A stretch of 64,000 nucleotides of DNA from Deferribacterales bacterium Deferri_01 (GCA_001603805.1 LUZY01000003.1:62001-126000), one strand, 5' to 3'; positions 45,007 to 54,030 are shown, counted from the first letter of the stretch. Program-made: numbers and translations. The notes: a model not told the origin generated them from the letters alone.

Positions 45007-45681
45007 ATGAATAACGCTGAAATTCAGTACATTGCCCTGAAAGATAACTTAAACAGGCTGACAAAGCTTGTTTCAGGTATAGTTGAGGATGTGAGTGTTC
45101 TCTTAAACGGATATGACGAGGAGCTGGCGCAGAAAATTGTTACTGACGGCAAATCAGCATTGAGGCTGGAAGGAGAGACAAGCAAAGTGTGCATATCTCT
45201 GCTTGGTTTATTTGAACCCAAGGCTAATGACCTGCGGTATGTAATTTCCTCTCTGAACATAGTAGGTGAGCTGGAGTCAATAGCCGGTTACAGCACAGAT
45301 ATAGCAAAAGAAGTTATGCGTGCAGGCGGACCATTGTATGAGTTTGATCTCAAACGCTTTCCCAAGATGGTAAAGGAAACGGCAACTATGATCAAGGACA
45401 GCATAGATGCTTTTTACAAATGTGATTCCGAACTCGCCCTGCAAATAATTGAAAGGGATGACAGGGTTGACAGACTCCACAGGAAAATACTTAAAAAGGC
45501 CGTTGAAAATATGGCAGTGTTCGGTGACAGGGCTGACAAAACAGTATCTTTCATTTTCATCACCAGATGTCTGGAAAGAGCAGCAGACCATGCCGTAAGC
45601 ATTGCAGAGCATTCGTATTACTGCGCTACAGGTAAGGTTATCAAAAACGTGCCCGACGGCGAAATAAAATCAGATAAATAA
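45007..45681 (+). CDS. phoU: Phosphate signalling protein PhoU
   Basis: 224 residues, two three-helix bundles. The metal-coordinating patterns (E/DxxxD) of PhoU are visible, for example ERDDRVDRLHRKI and FITRCLERAADHAVSIAEHSYY near the end. Last gene of the pst operon. No phoR/phoB pair is in the window. The region after it (45682-45862) starts with a run of eight C and is AT-rich; no clear terminator is seen. Confidence 0.95.
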   Translation: MNNAEIQYIALKDNLNRLTKLVSGIVEDVSVLLNGYDEELAQKIVTDGKSALRLEGETSKVCISLLGLFEPKANDLRYVISSLNIVGELESIAGYSTDIAKEVMRAGGPLYEFDLKRFPKMVKETATMIKDSIDAFYKCDSELALQIIERDDRVDRLHRKILKKAVENMAVFGDRADKTVSFIFITRCLERAADHAVSIAEHSYYCATGKVIKNVPDGEIKSDK

Positions 45682-45862
45682 CACACCCATACCCCCCCCG
45701 ACAATATAGTAAGGCGGTGCAGAAATGCCCGTCTTTCTTTTTTATTAAATACTAAATATGTCTTAATTATCAATATTTTGCATTTATACGACATTTCTCT
45801 GATATGTTTCGATCCCGTCTATAACATTGTAATAACAAATGCTTTTACGGGAAGGAATATAC

Positions 45863-48022
45863 ATGAAAAATGGGATAATCAGAAACCTGAGTCTGAAGGT
45901 TAAAATCAGTGCTATGCTTGTCTGCTCTCTTTTGCTGATTACATTTGTTTCATCTGCCGTGCTGATTCAGAAGGGGAAACGGGAGCTTACAAACAGCAGG
46001 ATGGATCAATCAGAGATTCTTAAAAAAGTTATGTCTGAGCGTTTTACAAATTATCTCGGTTCTGTGGAAGGATTCCTGACAGGGTTTGTTAAAAACGGAT
46101 ATGCCACAGAAGGTTTTTACAGTGTGGCATCAGCGTATTATAAACTTTCCAGACGTCCATCCCTAGATACTGACGTAATGGCGTCCGGTCTGCGTTCTTT
46201 TTACGAGAAGACACATGACAACCTTATGCTGAATTGGATGAACAAGGCAGACTTCTCAAATAAAGATGATTTCAGACAGCTTGTTCTGCAATATACAAAC
46301 ATAGCCGGGCTGAACGAAATGGAGAAGGCTCAGTTTCCCGTTGAGTTTAATTTCGTTCATTCTATGTATTATGACAGCTTCAGACTTCTTACAGAGCCTT
46401 ATCATATTTACTCAATGTACATAGTTGACAGTGAAGGGGTTATTGTATTTTCAACAGATAAAAACCGTGCGTTTGCAACAAACCTTATCAGCGGAGTTCA
46501 TAAAAACAGTTTTTTGGCAAAGACTTTCCGGAAAGCCCTTGAAACCCCTGTGACTGAAACCATTCTCACCGACTTTGAACAGTCCGAAATTGACGGCGGC
46601 AAGCCTGTGGCGTATATGGCGAGGCATATAAACGCTGATGATATACGCACAGGTGTTGTGATTGTGACATTAAGCAGGGATACGGTAATGTCCCTCCTGC
46701 CGGAGAAAATAGACGAACATACGTACCTTCGTCTCATTGATAAGTCAGGTCTTGTCATGAATATGCCTGCGGGGAGCGGTGATCCGGATTCTGTTAAGTT
46801 TGCATCCCGTCCTGAAGATTCGGCCACGGATGAGATAACAGGCATAGGCAGAAACGGGTTTATCTTTTCCAAAGAGCGCACGGACTTTCTGGGAAAAAGC
46901 TTTGATGTGGTTATTAAGATGGACAGAAGCCAGATGCTTGCGCAGATACACAGTCTCATCGGCGGTGTGCTGTTTTATGCGGGGCTGACATTTATCGTTA
47001 TCCTCACTGCTCTGTATTTTATGTTTGACCGCATAGCGTTTAAGCGGCTGAATTTTATAGGAAAAGAGATTAACTCCATAGGCAGTGACCTCTCCAAAAG
47101 GATTCCGGTCTTCTATAAAGATGAAATAGCCAATATCTCAAACCATATGAACAGCTTTCTGGAAAGGTTGGATGAACTTGTGAAGAAAATATATGAGATA
47201 TCCGTACATACAGAAGAGGATTTCAGGCAGTTTGACCGTAAGAAGACAGAGCTTATCGGTGTTCTGGAAAGGCAGGAGGATAACCTTTCTCTTTTGCTTA
47301 AAGAGATGGACAGAGTAAAAACCGCAGGGCTTGAAATGCATGAAAACCTTGACAGAACAAGAAGAGTTACGCAGGAAACTGAGAGCAGGACATCCAACGG
47401 ACGTGAGAATATGAATATACTTTCAAGCCAGATGGAAGGAATCGGCAGTTCTGTTGAGCATCTGGGCGGAAAACTGCTGCGCTTCGGCGAATCATCCAGA
47501 GAGGTGGGGAGCATTCTAAGCGTTATTGATGACATTACGGACCAGATAAACCTTCTGGCGCTCAATGCGGCTATAGAAGCAGCAAGAGCAGGGGAACACG
47601 GCAGAGGCTTTGCAGTTGTTGCTGATGAGGTGCGCAAGCTTGCAGAAAAAACAAGGAACGCAACAAAAAATATAGGAGATATTATCGGAGGCTTCAACGC
47701 AGACATCACCGGAATTCTGGGTGATATGCGAACCACCGAGGACAAAGTGGCGGAAGGAGCCGAGATAATGTCGAAAACAAGGGAAGTTTTTGAAGGAATA
47801 GTGAAGTCCGGCGAATCTCTTAATGTAACATTTCTTGCTATGCAGCAGACACTTAATGAAAGAGACAGGGCTATCGGAGGAGTGAACGAAATGGTCCAAA
47901 GCTCCGGTGCAATGGTCAGCCAGAGTACCGCCACTGTGAATGATCTTCTTTCTATTTTTACTGAAATGAAAACCTCAATGGACAGGCTTCATGAGTCGGT
48001 GGAAGTATTTATCAGGAAATAA
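45863..48022 (+). CDS. Methyl-accepting chemotaxis protein with large periplasmic dCache-like domain
   Basis: About 719 residues. Helix near residues 12-30, a periplasmic region of roughly 320 residues (Cache-type; [20 protein letters not shown]), a second helix near 370-395, a cytoplasmic coil and the conserved tip [20 protein letters not shown]. No full HAMP match was obvious. The ATG at 45863 has GGAAGGAA upstream; the earlier in-frame ATG at 45839 does not. The ligand is unknown. Monocistronic. Confidence 0.92.
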   Translation: MKNGIIRNLSLKVKISAMLVCSLLLITFVSSAVLIQKGKRELTNSRMDQSEILKKVMSERFTNYLGSVEGFLTGFVKNGYATEGFYSVASAYYKLSRRPSLDTDVMASGLRSFYEKTHDNLMLNWMNKADFSNKDDFRQLVLQYTNIAGLNEMEKAQFPVEFNFVHSMYYDSFRLLTEPYHIYSMYIVDSEGVIVFSTDKNRAFATNLISGVHKNSFLAKTFRKALETPVTETILTDFEQSEIDGGKPVAYMARHINADDIRTGVVIVTLSRDTVMSLLPEKIDEHTYLRLIDKSGLVMNMPAGSGDPDSVKFASRPEDSATDEITGIGRNGFIFSKERTDFLGKSFDVVIKMDRSQMLAQIHSLIGGVLFYAGLTFIVILTALYFMFDRIAFKRLNFIGKEINSIGSDLSKRIPVFYKDEIANISNHMNSFLERLDELVKKIYEISVHTEEDFRQFDRKKTELIGVLERQEDNLSLLLKEMDRVKTAGLEMHENLDRTRRVTQETESRTSNGRENMNILSSQMEGIGSSVEHLGGKLLRFGESSREVGSILSVIDDITDQINLLALNAAIEAARAGEHGRGFAVVADEVRKLAEKTRNATKNIGDIIGGFNADITGILGDMRTTEDKVAEGAEIMSKTREVFEGIVKSGESLNVTFLAMQQTLNERDRAIGGVNEMVQSSGAMVSQSTATVNDLLSIFTEMKTSMDRLHESVEVFIRK

Positions 48023-48083
48023 GTGCTTACCGGAGGAGACTTTTCTTCATCTTAAACGGAAAGTTTCCTCTGTATCCCGTTTT

Positions 48084-48383
48084 CTACCAGAAATAATGCA
48101 GAACCCAGTCAAGCCTGCCACGTTTGATGTGCCAGATACCGCTGAATTTCATTACTTCACGTATTTTTTGGCGCATTTCAGGCTTGTAGCAGTGGATTTT
48201 ACAGTCTTTGCACTTGGGCTTAGGGTCAAGGGGGCATTTTTCATTGCGTCTCATTGCATAAGCAAGCAGTTCAGCACATCCGGGGCAAAGCTGATCCGTC
48301 CTTCCGTGGTTTTCACGGCAGAAAATCCATATGAAACGCCGTAATATCTTTTCATCCTTGATTATCCGCTTTTCTTTCTTCAT
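48084..48383 (-). CDS. YgbA-like Cys-rich protein (nitrosative-stress family)
   Basis: 99 residues with seven cysteines: C22, CPGC at 33-36, C50, and CKDCKIHC at 58-65. The layout, with basic N-terminus, CRENHGRTDQLCPGC, CPLDPKPKCKDC and the C-terminal MKFSGIW, matches the family named nitrous oxide-stimulated promoter (YgbA), whose E. coli member is under nitric-oxide control. A metal or Fe-S cluster is likely. It is convergent with the chemoreceptor gene. The family is assigned from memory of the pattern. Confidence 0.8.
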   Translation of the reverse strand: MKKEKRIIKDEKILRRFIWIFCRENHGRTDQLCPGCAELLAYAMRRNEKCPLDPKPKCKDCKIHCYKPEMRQKIREVMKFSGIWHIKRGRLDWVLHYFW

Positions 48384-48496
48384 ACCCGGATGATACTACA
48401 TTTCCATACAAAAGAACATTGAGCAGAATCAATTTTTTAAACTGTTATTTTTAATTGTCCATTAATATTTTCCCCGTTTTCAAAATGAACCTCTCC

Positions 48497-48505
48497 TGAT
48501 ATAAT
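48497..48505 (+). promoter_or_regulatory. Extended -10 promoter abutting a start codon
   Basis: TGATATAAT with TATAAT at 48500-48505, a weak -35 TTTTCA at 48477-48482 (17-nt gap) and only 6 nt (ACGCTT) before the ATG at 48512. No Shine-Dalgarno sequence. Predicts a leaderless mRNA. Confidence 0.6.
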
Positions 48506-48511
48506 ACGCTT

Positions 48512-49123
48512 ATGACAATACCTTATATTCTCGACATGATAGGGACAGTAGCCTTCGCCGTCAGCGGTGCGCTGGTGGGAGTGCGTAAAGAAATGGACTT
48601 TTACGGGGTTACATTCCTTGCTCTTATGACCGCCGTGGGCGGCGGAACAACCCGTGATATAATGGTGGGAAAGATTCCTCCAATTATCTTTGCTGATTAT
48701 AATTATCTGATAGTTTCTGTGATAGTTTCATTTGCAGTGTTTTTTTACCACAGGCATTTTGAAAGCAAGATGCACCTCTTTCTCACTATGGATGCTCTGG
48801 GACTCGGCGTGTTCACTGTTACGGGAGCTTCGGTGGGGCTTGCTTATGATGTGGGCTGGGCGGGAGCTGTTATGCTTGCTGTGATTACAGGTACTTTCGG
48901 CGGCATGTTCCGTGATATACTGGCAAAGGAGATACCTCTTGTTCTTCAAAAGGAAATATACGCCAGCGCAGCCATGTTGGGCGGAATAATATACTGCCTC
49001 TGCCACTACGCAGGAGTTAATAAAAGCGTTAACTTTATTCTGGTTACATCATTTGTCTTCAGCCTGAGAATGATTTCTCTGCGGAGAAAATGGGGATTGC
49101 CTGTTGTAAAGATTAAACAATAA
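48512..49123 (+). CDS. TRIC-type membrane protein (UPF0126/YadS family)
   Basis: 203 residues with about seven helices in two similar halves. Hallmarks are DMIGTVAFAVSGAL at the N-terminus and GGGTTRDIMVGKIPP and GGMFRDILAKEIPLVL, the repeated gating loops of prokaryotic TRIC cation channels and putative glycine transporters. Inner membrane. It is apparently transcribed from a promoter immediately before its start. The substrate is unresolved: potassium, glycine or another solute. Confidence 0.92.
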   Translation: MTIPYILDMIGTVAFAVSGALVGVRKEMDFYGVTFLALMTAVGGGTTRDIMVGKIPPIIFADYNYLIVSVIVSFAVFFYHRHFESKMHLFLTMDALGLGVFTVTGASVGLAYDVGWAGAVMLAVITGTFGGMFRDILAKEIPLVLQKEIYASAAMLGGIIYCLCHYAGVNKSVNFILVTSFVFSLRMISLRRKWGLPVVKIKQ

Positions 49124-49132
49124 GTTTTATGT

Positions 49133-49182
49133 TATAATATCCAATGGATATTAAAATCAATTCACCAAAGGAGAGGTCATGA
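49133..49182 (+). promoter_or_regulatory. korA promoter -10 and possible 12-codon leader frame
   Basis: TATAAT at 49133-49138 is followed 5 nt later by ATG (49144). That frame runs 12 codons and ends in a TGA at 49180-49182 overlapping the korA ATG (ATGA). The korA ribosome-binding site GGAG lies inside it. It could be a coupling leader peptide or simply chance. Confidence 0.3.
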
Positions 49183-50867
49183 GTTCTGTTTACGTCTGGA
49201 AAATCGGCGGTCCCGCCGGATTCGGCATTATGACCACCGGACCAATGTTCGCCAAAGTTCTCAAGGCGAGCGGATACCATGTTCATGGTTACCCCGAATA
49301 CCCTTCACTGGTTAGAGGCGGCTACAACTGTTACCAGATAGCCTTCGGCGACACTGAAGTTACCGCACCTTACAAAAAGATTGACATGTACGTCGCGCTT
49401 TCCGAAGAATGTTTTAACCGAGAAAAATTTGAGGAAGGTACTTATGTTATAGGCGATTTCGCCAATCTGAAAAACGCCGGAGACATCAAGGCCAAAAAGA
49501 TAGATGTTCCTTTCATGGACATCGTAAAGGAGCTTGACGGACCTGACATCATGAGAAACTCTGTTGCTCTTGGTGCTGCCGCTGCTCTTCTGGGGCTTGA
49601 TTTTGCTCTTCTTGAGAAGAACCTCATGGCAGCGTACAAGGAAAAGATTGCAAAAATCAATGTTGATGCAGCTAAAAAAGGCTACGACTCTGTTAAGGAA
49701 CGCTACGCTGTGGTCTGTAAACCTGCACCGGATAAGTGCGCTCCCGCTGTGTATGTCACAGGGAACGAAGCAACTGCAATCGGCGCCATCGCAGGGGGAT
49801 TAACCTTCTTCAGCACATACCCCATGACACCCGCTTCATCCATCCTGCATTACCTTGCAAAAAGCACAAGAGAACAAGGACTTGTGGTTAAACACACCGA
49901 AGATGAGATCGCAGGCATCAATATGGCGGTAGGGGCTTCCTTTGCCGGCGCAAGAGCAATGACAGGAACTGCCGGCGGCGGCTTCAGCCTTATGAACGAA
50001 GGACTTGGGCTTGCGGCTATCACAGAAGTTCCCATAGTTCTGGCTGTTTCACAGAGACCGGGTCCCGCTACGGGCATGGCGACATGGACTGAGCAGGGCG
50101 ACCTTAAATATGTAGTTAATGCGTCTCAGGGCGAATTTATAAGAGCAGTATATTCTCCGGGCAGTGTTGAGGAGTGTTATAAGTTTACATTTGATGCCCT
50201 CAATCTTGCCGATAAATATCATATTCCTGTTTTCGTACTTCTGGATAAATTCCTTTCTGAATCTCATTTCATGGCTGAAAAAATGCCTGAAACCGGCGAG
50301 GTCAACAGAGGATATATCTTTGAAGGCAATGAAGAAGAGCCTATGGCTTACTTCAACCGTTTTGCAGAGAAAAAAGACGGTGTGGGAGTCAGGGTAATCC
50401 CCGGCACTAAGGGCGGACTTTACATAGCAAGCAGTAATGAACACACTGACGAAGGCTTTGTCAGCGACAAGGCGGATGTCCGCAAATATCAGGTTGAAAG
50501 GCGTTATAAAAAGCTGAAACCCCTCATCGAAGATATGCCTCATCCCGAACTCATCGGCAAAAAAGACGCTCCGGTGACCTTTGTTTGTTTCGGTTCTGTA
50601 AAAATGATGCTTCTTGAGGCTATGAAACACACGGACAAGTTTAATGTCATTTACTTCCCTGCCGTAAATCCTCTTAACTGGGACAAGGTTAAAGAAATGC
50701 TTAAGGGTAAAAACCTCTGTGTTGTTGAAAACAACTATACAGCTCAGCTCAGAGGCATAATAGCCGAGAATACGGGCATAGTTATTGAAAAAACATTCCT
50801 CAAGTATGACGGCAGACCGTTTTTCAATGAAGAGATTGTCAGCTTTGCAGAGGAGGCGGCGAAATGA
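49179..50867 (+). CDS. korA: 2-oxoacid:ferredoxin oxidoreductase subunit alpha (gamma-alpha fusion)
   Basis: 562 residues. The N-terminal gamma domain (GGPAGFGIMTTGPMFAK, PEYPSLVRGGYN) is fused to the alpha (pyrimidine-binding) domain (FFSTYPMTPASSILHYLAK, EDEIAGINMAVGASFAGARA). It forms the thiamine-diphosphate enzyme that oxidises, or in reverse makes, a 2-oxoacid with CoA and ferredoxin. Two-subunit KorAB members commonly use 2-oxoglutarate, but the substrate is not fixed by sequence. AAAGGAG precedes the ATG. The stop overlaps korB by four bases. Confidence 0.93.
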   Translation: MSSVYVWKIGGPAGFGIMTTGPMFAKVLKASGYHVHGYPEYPSLVRGGYNCYQIAFGDTEVTAPYKKIDMYVALSEECFNREKFEEGTYVIGDFANLKNAGDIKAKKIDVPFMDIVKELDGPDIMRNSVALGAAAALLGLDFALLEKNLMAAYKEKIAKINVDAAKKGYDSVKERYAVVCKPAPDKCAPAVYVTGNEATAIGAIAGGLTFFSTYPMTPASSILHYLAKSTREQGLVVKHTEDEIAGINMAVGASFAGARAMTGTAGGGFSLMNEGLGLAAITEVPIVLAVSQRPGPATGMATWTEQGDLKYVVNASQGEFIRAVYSPGSVEECYKFTFDALNLADKYHIPVFVLLDKFLSESHFMAEKMPETGEVNRGYIFEGNEEEPMAYFNRFAEKKDGVGVRVIPGTKGGLYIASSNEHTDEGFVSDKADVRKYQVERRYKKLKPLIEDMPHPELIGKKDAPVTFVCFGSVKMMLLEAMKHTDKFNVIYFPAVNPLNWDKVKEMLKGKNLCVVENNYTAQLRGIIAENTGIVIEKTFLKYDGRPFFNEEIVSFAEEAAK

Positions 50868-51697
50868 AAGCACTTGACTATAACACAGGACAAAAACCGG
50901 TATGGTGTCCGGGCTGCGGAAACTTCGCCATCTGGAACTCAATAAAAAAAGCCCTCGCAGAAGCAGGGGTGGAGCCGCATAAGCTCGCTCTTGTTTCCGG
51001 AATAGGCTGTTCAGGCAAAATGATAAACCATATACGCGCATATGGCTTTCATGGACTGCACGGAAGGACAATGCCTGTGGCGACAGGGATCAGGCTTGCC
51101 AATCCTGATATGAAAGTGGTTGTAAACGGTGGTGACGGCGATGGCTACGGAATGGGTGTCGGGCACTTTGTCCATGCGATGCGCCGTAATGTTGATCTCA
51201 CGTATATTGTTCATAATAACAAAGTTTACGGGCTTACCACAGGTCAGGCATCACCTACGAATGATATAGGTTCACCCAGCAAATCCACCCCTTTCGGTGT
51301 TGTAGATGAACCTTTGAACCCCATAGCTGTTGCTATTGAAGCAGGTGCCACATATATCGCAAGGGGATTTTCAGGAGATTCTGAACAGCTTGCAGAGCTT
51401 ATTCTTGGAGCTTTGAACCACAACGGATTTGCCCTGATAGATGTTTTTCAGCCCTGTGTTACTTTCGGCGGAAAATATCAGTATGAATATTATCAGGAAA
51501 GGGTCTTCAGGATAGAAAACCACGATGTTTCAGATGCAGATGCTGCTCTCAAACTTTCCAAAATGAAGGATAAACTTCCTATCGGGCTTTTTTATAAGGC
51601 GGAGGGACGTCCGGCTTATAATGAAATGCACCCCGAAATCGAAAAAGCGCAGGTGCGTAAAAGAGATGTAAGCAAGCTCCTTGAAGAGCTTGTATAA
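50864..51697 (+). CDS. korB: 2-oxoacid:ferredoxin oxidoreductase subunit beta
   Basis: 277 residues. The thiamine-diphosphate and metal loop GDGDGYGMGVGHFVHA and the N-terminal WCPGCGNFAIW (Cys pair toward the Fe-S centre) are diagnostic. NNKVYGLTTGQASPT is conserved too. It partners with korA upstream. No separate delta/ferredoxin subunit gene is next to it, so the electron acceptor is encoded elsewhere. Confidence 0.95.
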   Translation: MKALDYNTGQKPVWCPGCGNFAIWNSIKKALAEAGVEPHKLALVSGIGCSGKMINHIRAYGFHGLHGRTMPVATGIRLANPDMKVVVNGGDGDGYGMGVGHFVHAMRRNVDLTYIVHNNKVYGLTTGQASPTNDIGSPSKSTPFGVVDEPLNPIAVAIEAGATYIARGFSGDSEQLAELILGALNHNGFALIDVFQPCVTFGGKYQYEYYQERVFRIENHDVSDADAALKLSKMKDKLPIGLFYKAEGRPAYNEMHPEIEKAQVRKRDVSKLLEELV

Positions 51698-51711
51698 AAA
51701 AATAACATATT

Positions 51712-51739
51712 GGCGGAGCTTTCGGGCTCCGCCTTTTTT
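51712..51739 (+). terminator. Terminator of korAB
   Basis: 8-bp stem GGCGGAGC (51712-51719) with GCTCCGCC (51726-51733), 6-nt loop, six T. Confidence 0.92.
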
Positions 51740-51744
51740 AATTG

Positions 51745-51773
51745 TTGACACACCAAAAATGGAATAGTATAGT
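51745..51773 (+). promoter_or_regulatory. Promoter of the tRNA-Pro gene
   Basis: Perfect TTGACA (51745-51750), 17-nt spacer, TATAGT (51768-51773). The predicted start is about 25 nt before the tRNA. Confidence 0.8.
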
Positions 51774-51805
51774 TCTCTTCCCTTAACTTAAAGGGACTGA
51801 ATAAT

Positions 51806-51879
51806 CGGGGAATAGCGCAGTTTGGTAGCGTACCTGTCTTGGGCACAGGGGGTCGCAGGTTCAAATCCTGTTTCCCCGA
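51806..51879 (+). tRNA. tRNA-Pro (anticodon TGG)
   Basis: Full cloverleaf. Acceptor arm CGGGGAA (51806-51812) pairs with TTCCCCG (51872-51878), discriminator A at 51879; D arm GCGCAGTTTGGTAGCGT; anticodon stem CCTGT/ACAGG with loop CTTGGGC giving TGG; T arm GCAGG-TTCAAAT-CCTGT with one G-T pair. CCA is not encoded. An AT-rich island begins directly at its 3' end, a classic integration position, although I found no second copy of the 3' end downstream. Confidence 0.97.
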
Positions 51880-51880
51880 T

Positions 51881-52085
51881 TTATTTTCTTTTATATAACA
51901 ATTGCTTAGTAAACTGATTTTCTTTTTTGTGCAATATCACTTGGCAATCATTTCTAATATTCTGTGCTCCCGCATAGACTTCATCCAATTAAAGCAATTA
52001 TTCTTTTAGGATTTGCCCCCAGATCAATAGTCAAATCAGGGAAGCGTTTATAAGCATTCTTGAGTTGAATCTTTTTTCTTCTCAT
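51881..52085 (-). pseudogene. Remnant of a P-loop (AAA/ABC-type) ATPase gene
   Basis: Reading from the ATG at 52085, 34 codons give a start with RRKKIQLKNAYKRFPDLTID, then LGANPKRIIALIG, followed by TGA at 51983-51981. This is how defence-type and Rad50/AAA_21-like ATPases begin, just up to the Walker A loop, which is missing. In another frame the DNA continues open (DEVYAGAQNIRNDCQVIL) to TAA at 51883-51881, two bases from the tRNA. I read it as the truncated, frameshifted relic of an ATPase that was once part of this island. Confidence 0.45.
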
Positions 52086-52193
52086 AAATCACCATATATA
52101 TTCAATTTATATGCTTAAGTATCATTTCTTTAATGTATTAAATTCTTATATAAACATATTGACAATAGTTCAGCAAGCTATAATAATACTTCA
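52086..52193. other. AT-rich spacer with promoter-like signal
   Basis: About 110 nt, very AT-rich. It contains TTGACA (52159-52164) with AATAAT (52182-52187) after 17 nt, which would start RNA near 52194. No reading frame can be supported. Confidence 0.4.
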
Positions 52194-52345
52194 ACTTTCT
52201 TAGAGAAAGAACGGTTGCCCTTTTAGTTATGGCTTATGCTATAATAAAAGTAGAGTAATATGCATCAGCGTATTGTTCAAATGATAACTTACTTTTACAA
52301 TGGGTTTCAACCGTGTAAAGCTCAGGTTTCCTGAGCTTTATGTTT
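52194..52345 (+). ncRNA. Candidate non-coding RNA upstream of the reverse transcriptase
   Basis: The stretch is free of convincing frames and rich in hairpins. CTTTCT-TAG-AGAAAG (52195-52209) comes first. Next is TTTACA paired with TGTAAA enclosing GG and CC (about 52293-52320). Last is a perfect 11-bp hairpin TAAAGCTCAGG-TTT-CCTGAGCTTTA (52316-52340); these last two compete for TAAAG. Two promoter candidates exist: TTGACA/AATAAT at 52159/52182 and an extended -10 TGCTATAAT at 52237-52245. Many defence reverse transcriptases are preceded by a template or scaffold RNA, hence this call. The boundaries are guesses. Confidence 0.35.
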
Positions 52346-52527
52346 AATTAGAGAAGATTTCAGGTTCAGCAGTGCGCATTTTGTTAACTGAAGAATCAAC
52401 ACCAAGCTTTTTGATATAAATGTATAGTCTTTTTATATGATAACTCAAAACTAAGTTCATAAGATTAGCATTAGCCACTTAAATTATTCAAAGAATGTGA
52501 GTTAAGAAAGGGCATTTTGGTTGAAAT

Positions 52528-54030
52528 ATGGATCTTGAAAAAAAACTACACAATATAATTGAAGATGAGTGCAATAAACTCATTAAAAGATTTCAAAACT
52601 ATCATAATAAATTACATGCTGATCATGAAAGAAACAAAAAAAGAATTACCTTTCCACCTAAAAAGCAAATAAAAAAACCTGATTATTGGGAAAGGGATAA
52701 AAAATTTAATCCTTTTTATGTAAAGAGACGAATAAAAGCGATAACACGTTCAATTGTAAAGAAAATAACTAGTTCAACATACAAACCATTTCCTCCCTGT
52801 ATCAAAGAAATCCCAAAAATAGGCGGAGGAACAAGAAAAATAGCAGTATATCAGATACCAGATGCAAGTGTTTCTAAGTTGTTTTATAGGCTTTTATTAT
52901 CAAAAAACAAACATAGATTTAGTTCCTTTTCGTATGCCTATAGAGACGATAGGAATGTTCATTTTGCAATACAAGATATTTTTCTGGATATATATAAAGA
53001 ACCAAGAACGTTTGTTGCTGAGTTTGATTTTTCAGATTTTTTTGGTTCTATTTCGCATAATTATCTATTTGATCAATTTGAACGTAATGGTTTTGCTATC
53101 AATGATGTTGAAAAAAGTATAATTAAATCATTCCTCTCTGAAGGAGATAAAGGCATTCCTCAAGGAACAAGTATATCTTTATTCCTTGCTAATCTTGCTT
53201 GTTGGGAATTAGATAAAAATCTTGAAAGAGAAGGTTTGAGATTTGCACGATATGCAGATGATACTATAATTTGGAGTAAAGATTATGGGCAGATATGTTT
53301 AGCTTATAAAATAGTGAATGATTTCTCTGAAAAAGTTGGTGTTAAAATAAATCTGAAAAAATCCGATGGAATAAGTTTGTTATTGTTAAAGGGGAGCCCT
53401 GTTGAATTAAATAACTTTAAAGAATCTATTGATTTTCTAGGTTATTCAATCTCACCAAACTGTATCTCTATAAGAAGTAAAGCAATACAAAAAATGAAAC
53501 GGCAAATATCATATTTGCTCTATAGAAATTTAATTCAACCATTAAACAAAGATGAACTGAGAGCAGTAACGATTCCTGCAAATAATAATGATGAACATTT
53601 TTTAACAGCTATTATGCAGATACGTAGATATATGTATGGAGGAATGAAAGAGATTCAATTGATTCGATATATTAATGGACAAAGCAAAAGAATCTATTTC
53701 AAAGGAGTAATGAGCTTTTATCCCCTTGTTTCAAATATAGAACAGTTACAAAAACTTGATGGTTGGTTAATTGCAACTATATATCGTTCTCTATCATTAC
53801 GATCTAAACTTTTAGAAAAATGGAATTATGATAGAAGTTATGAATTTCCATTTAATTGTCCTCAGTCTGATTTAGTAAGAGAGTGTAAATCAAAAAGAAT
53901 ATACAAAAAAAACTTGCTCACTATTCCAAGCTTTACTCTTATTCAAAAAGCCTTAGAGAAGGGCGTCAAAGAAAGAGGTCTCGTGAGCGTAATGAATCCA
54001 AAATCAAATCAGTATGATTATCAAGAATGA
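52528..54030 (+). CDS. Stand-alone reverse transcriptase, UG/DRT-like (probable defence gene)
   Basis: 500 residues. Basic N-terminal 90, then RT motifs: GGGTRKIAVYQIPD (about 99-112), FSSFSYAYR, motif A VAEFDFSDFF with D167, GIPQGTSIS (209-217), and motif C RYADD with catalytic D244 and D245. A C-terminal 170-residue helical, basic region has no known endonuclease or maturase domain. It is not a group II intron protein (no X/En parts, no intron), lacks the retron VTG motif and the DGR SQ motif. The composition is far more AT-rich than the flanks. It lies about 180 nt after a hairpin-rich region. I think it belongs to the unknown-group or defence-associated RTs; the exact class is not decided. 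Confidence 0.85.
   Translation: MDLEKKLHNIIEDECNKLIKRFQNYHNKLHADHERNKKRITFPPKKQIKKPDYWERDKKFNPFYVKRRIKAITRSIVKKITSSTYKPFPPCIKEIPKIGGGTRKIAVYQIPDASVSKLFYRLLLSKNKHRFSSFSYAYRDDRNVHFAIQDIFLDIYKEPRTFVAEFDFSDFFGSISHNYLFDQFERNGFAINDVEKSIIKSFLSEGDKGIPQGTSISLFLANLACWELDKNLEREGLRFARYADDTIIWSKDYGQICLAYKIVNDFSEKVGVKINLKKSDGISLLLLKGSPVELNNFKESIDFLGYSISPNCISIRSKAIQKMKRQISYLLYRNLIQPLNKDELRAVTIPANNNDEHFLTAIMQIRRYMYGGMKEIQLIRYINGQSKRIYFKGVMSFYPLVSNIEQLQKLDGWLIATIYRSLSLRSKLLEKWNYDRSYEFPFNCPQSDLVRECKSKRIYKKNLLTIPSFTLIQKALEKGVKERGLVSVMNPKSNQYDYQE

Noticed and set aside
47113-47934. Open frame of 273 codons antisense to a chemoreceptor
   Set aside because: The Ser-rich antisense of a repetitive coiled coil; no independent support.
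50049-51071. Open frame of 340 codons antisense to korA/korB
   Set aside because: Opposite two clear genes, no family features and Phe/Ser-rich composition typical of antisense frames.
52862-53122. Second frame inside the reverse transcriptase gene
   Set aside because: Hydrophobic shadow frame of AT-rich coding DNA, fully inside a gene with strong motifs.
52194-54030. Retron interpretation (msr-msd plus RT)
   Set aside because: No VTG motif in the RT, the protein is much longer than the roughly 320 residues usual for retron RTs, and no paired a1/a2 flanking repeats were seen around the upstream RNA region.
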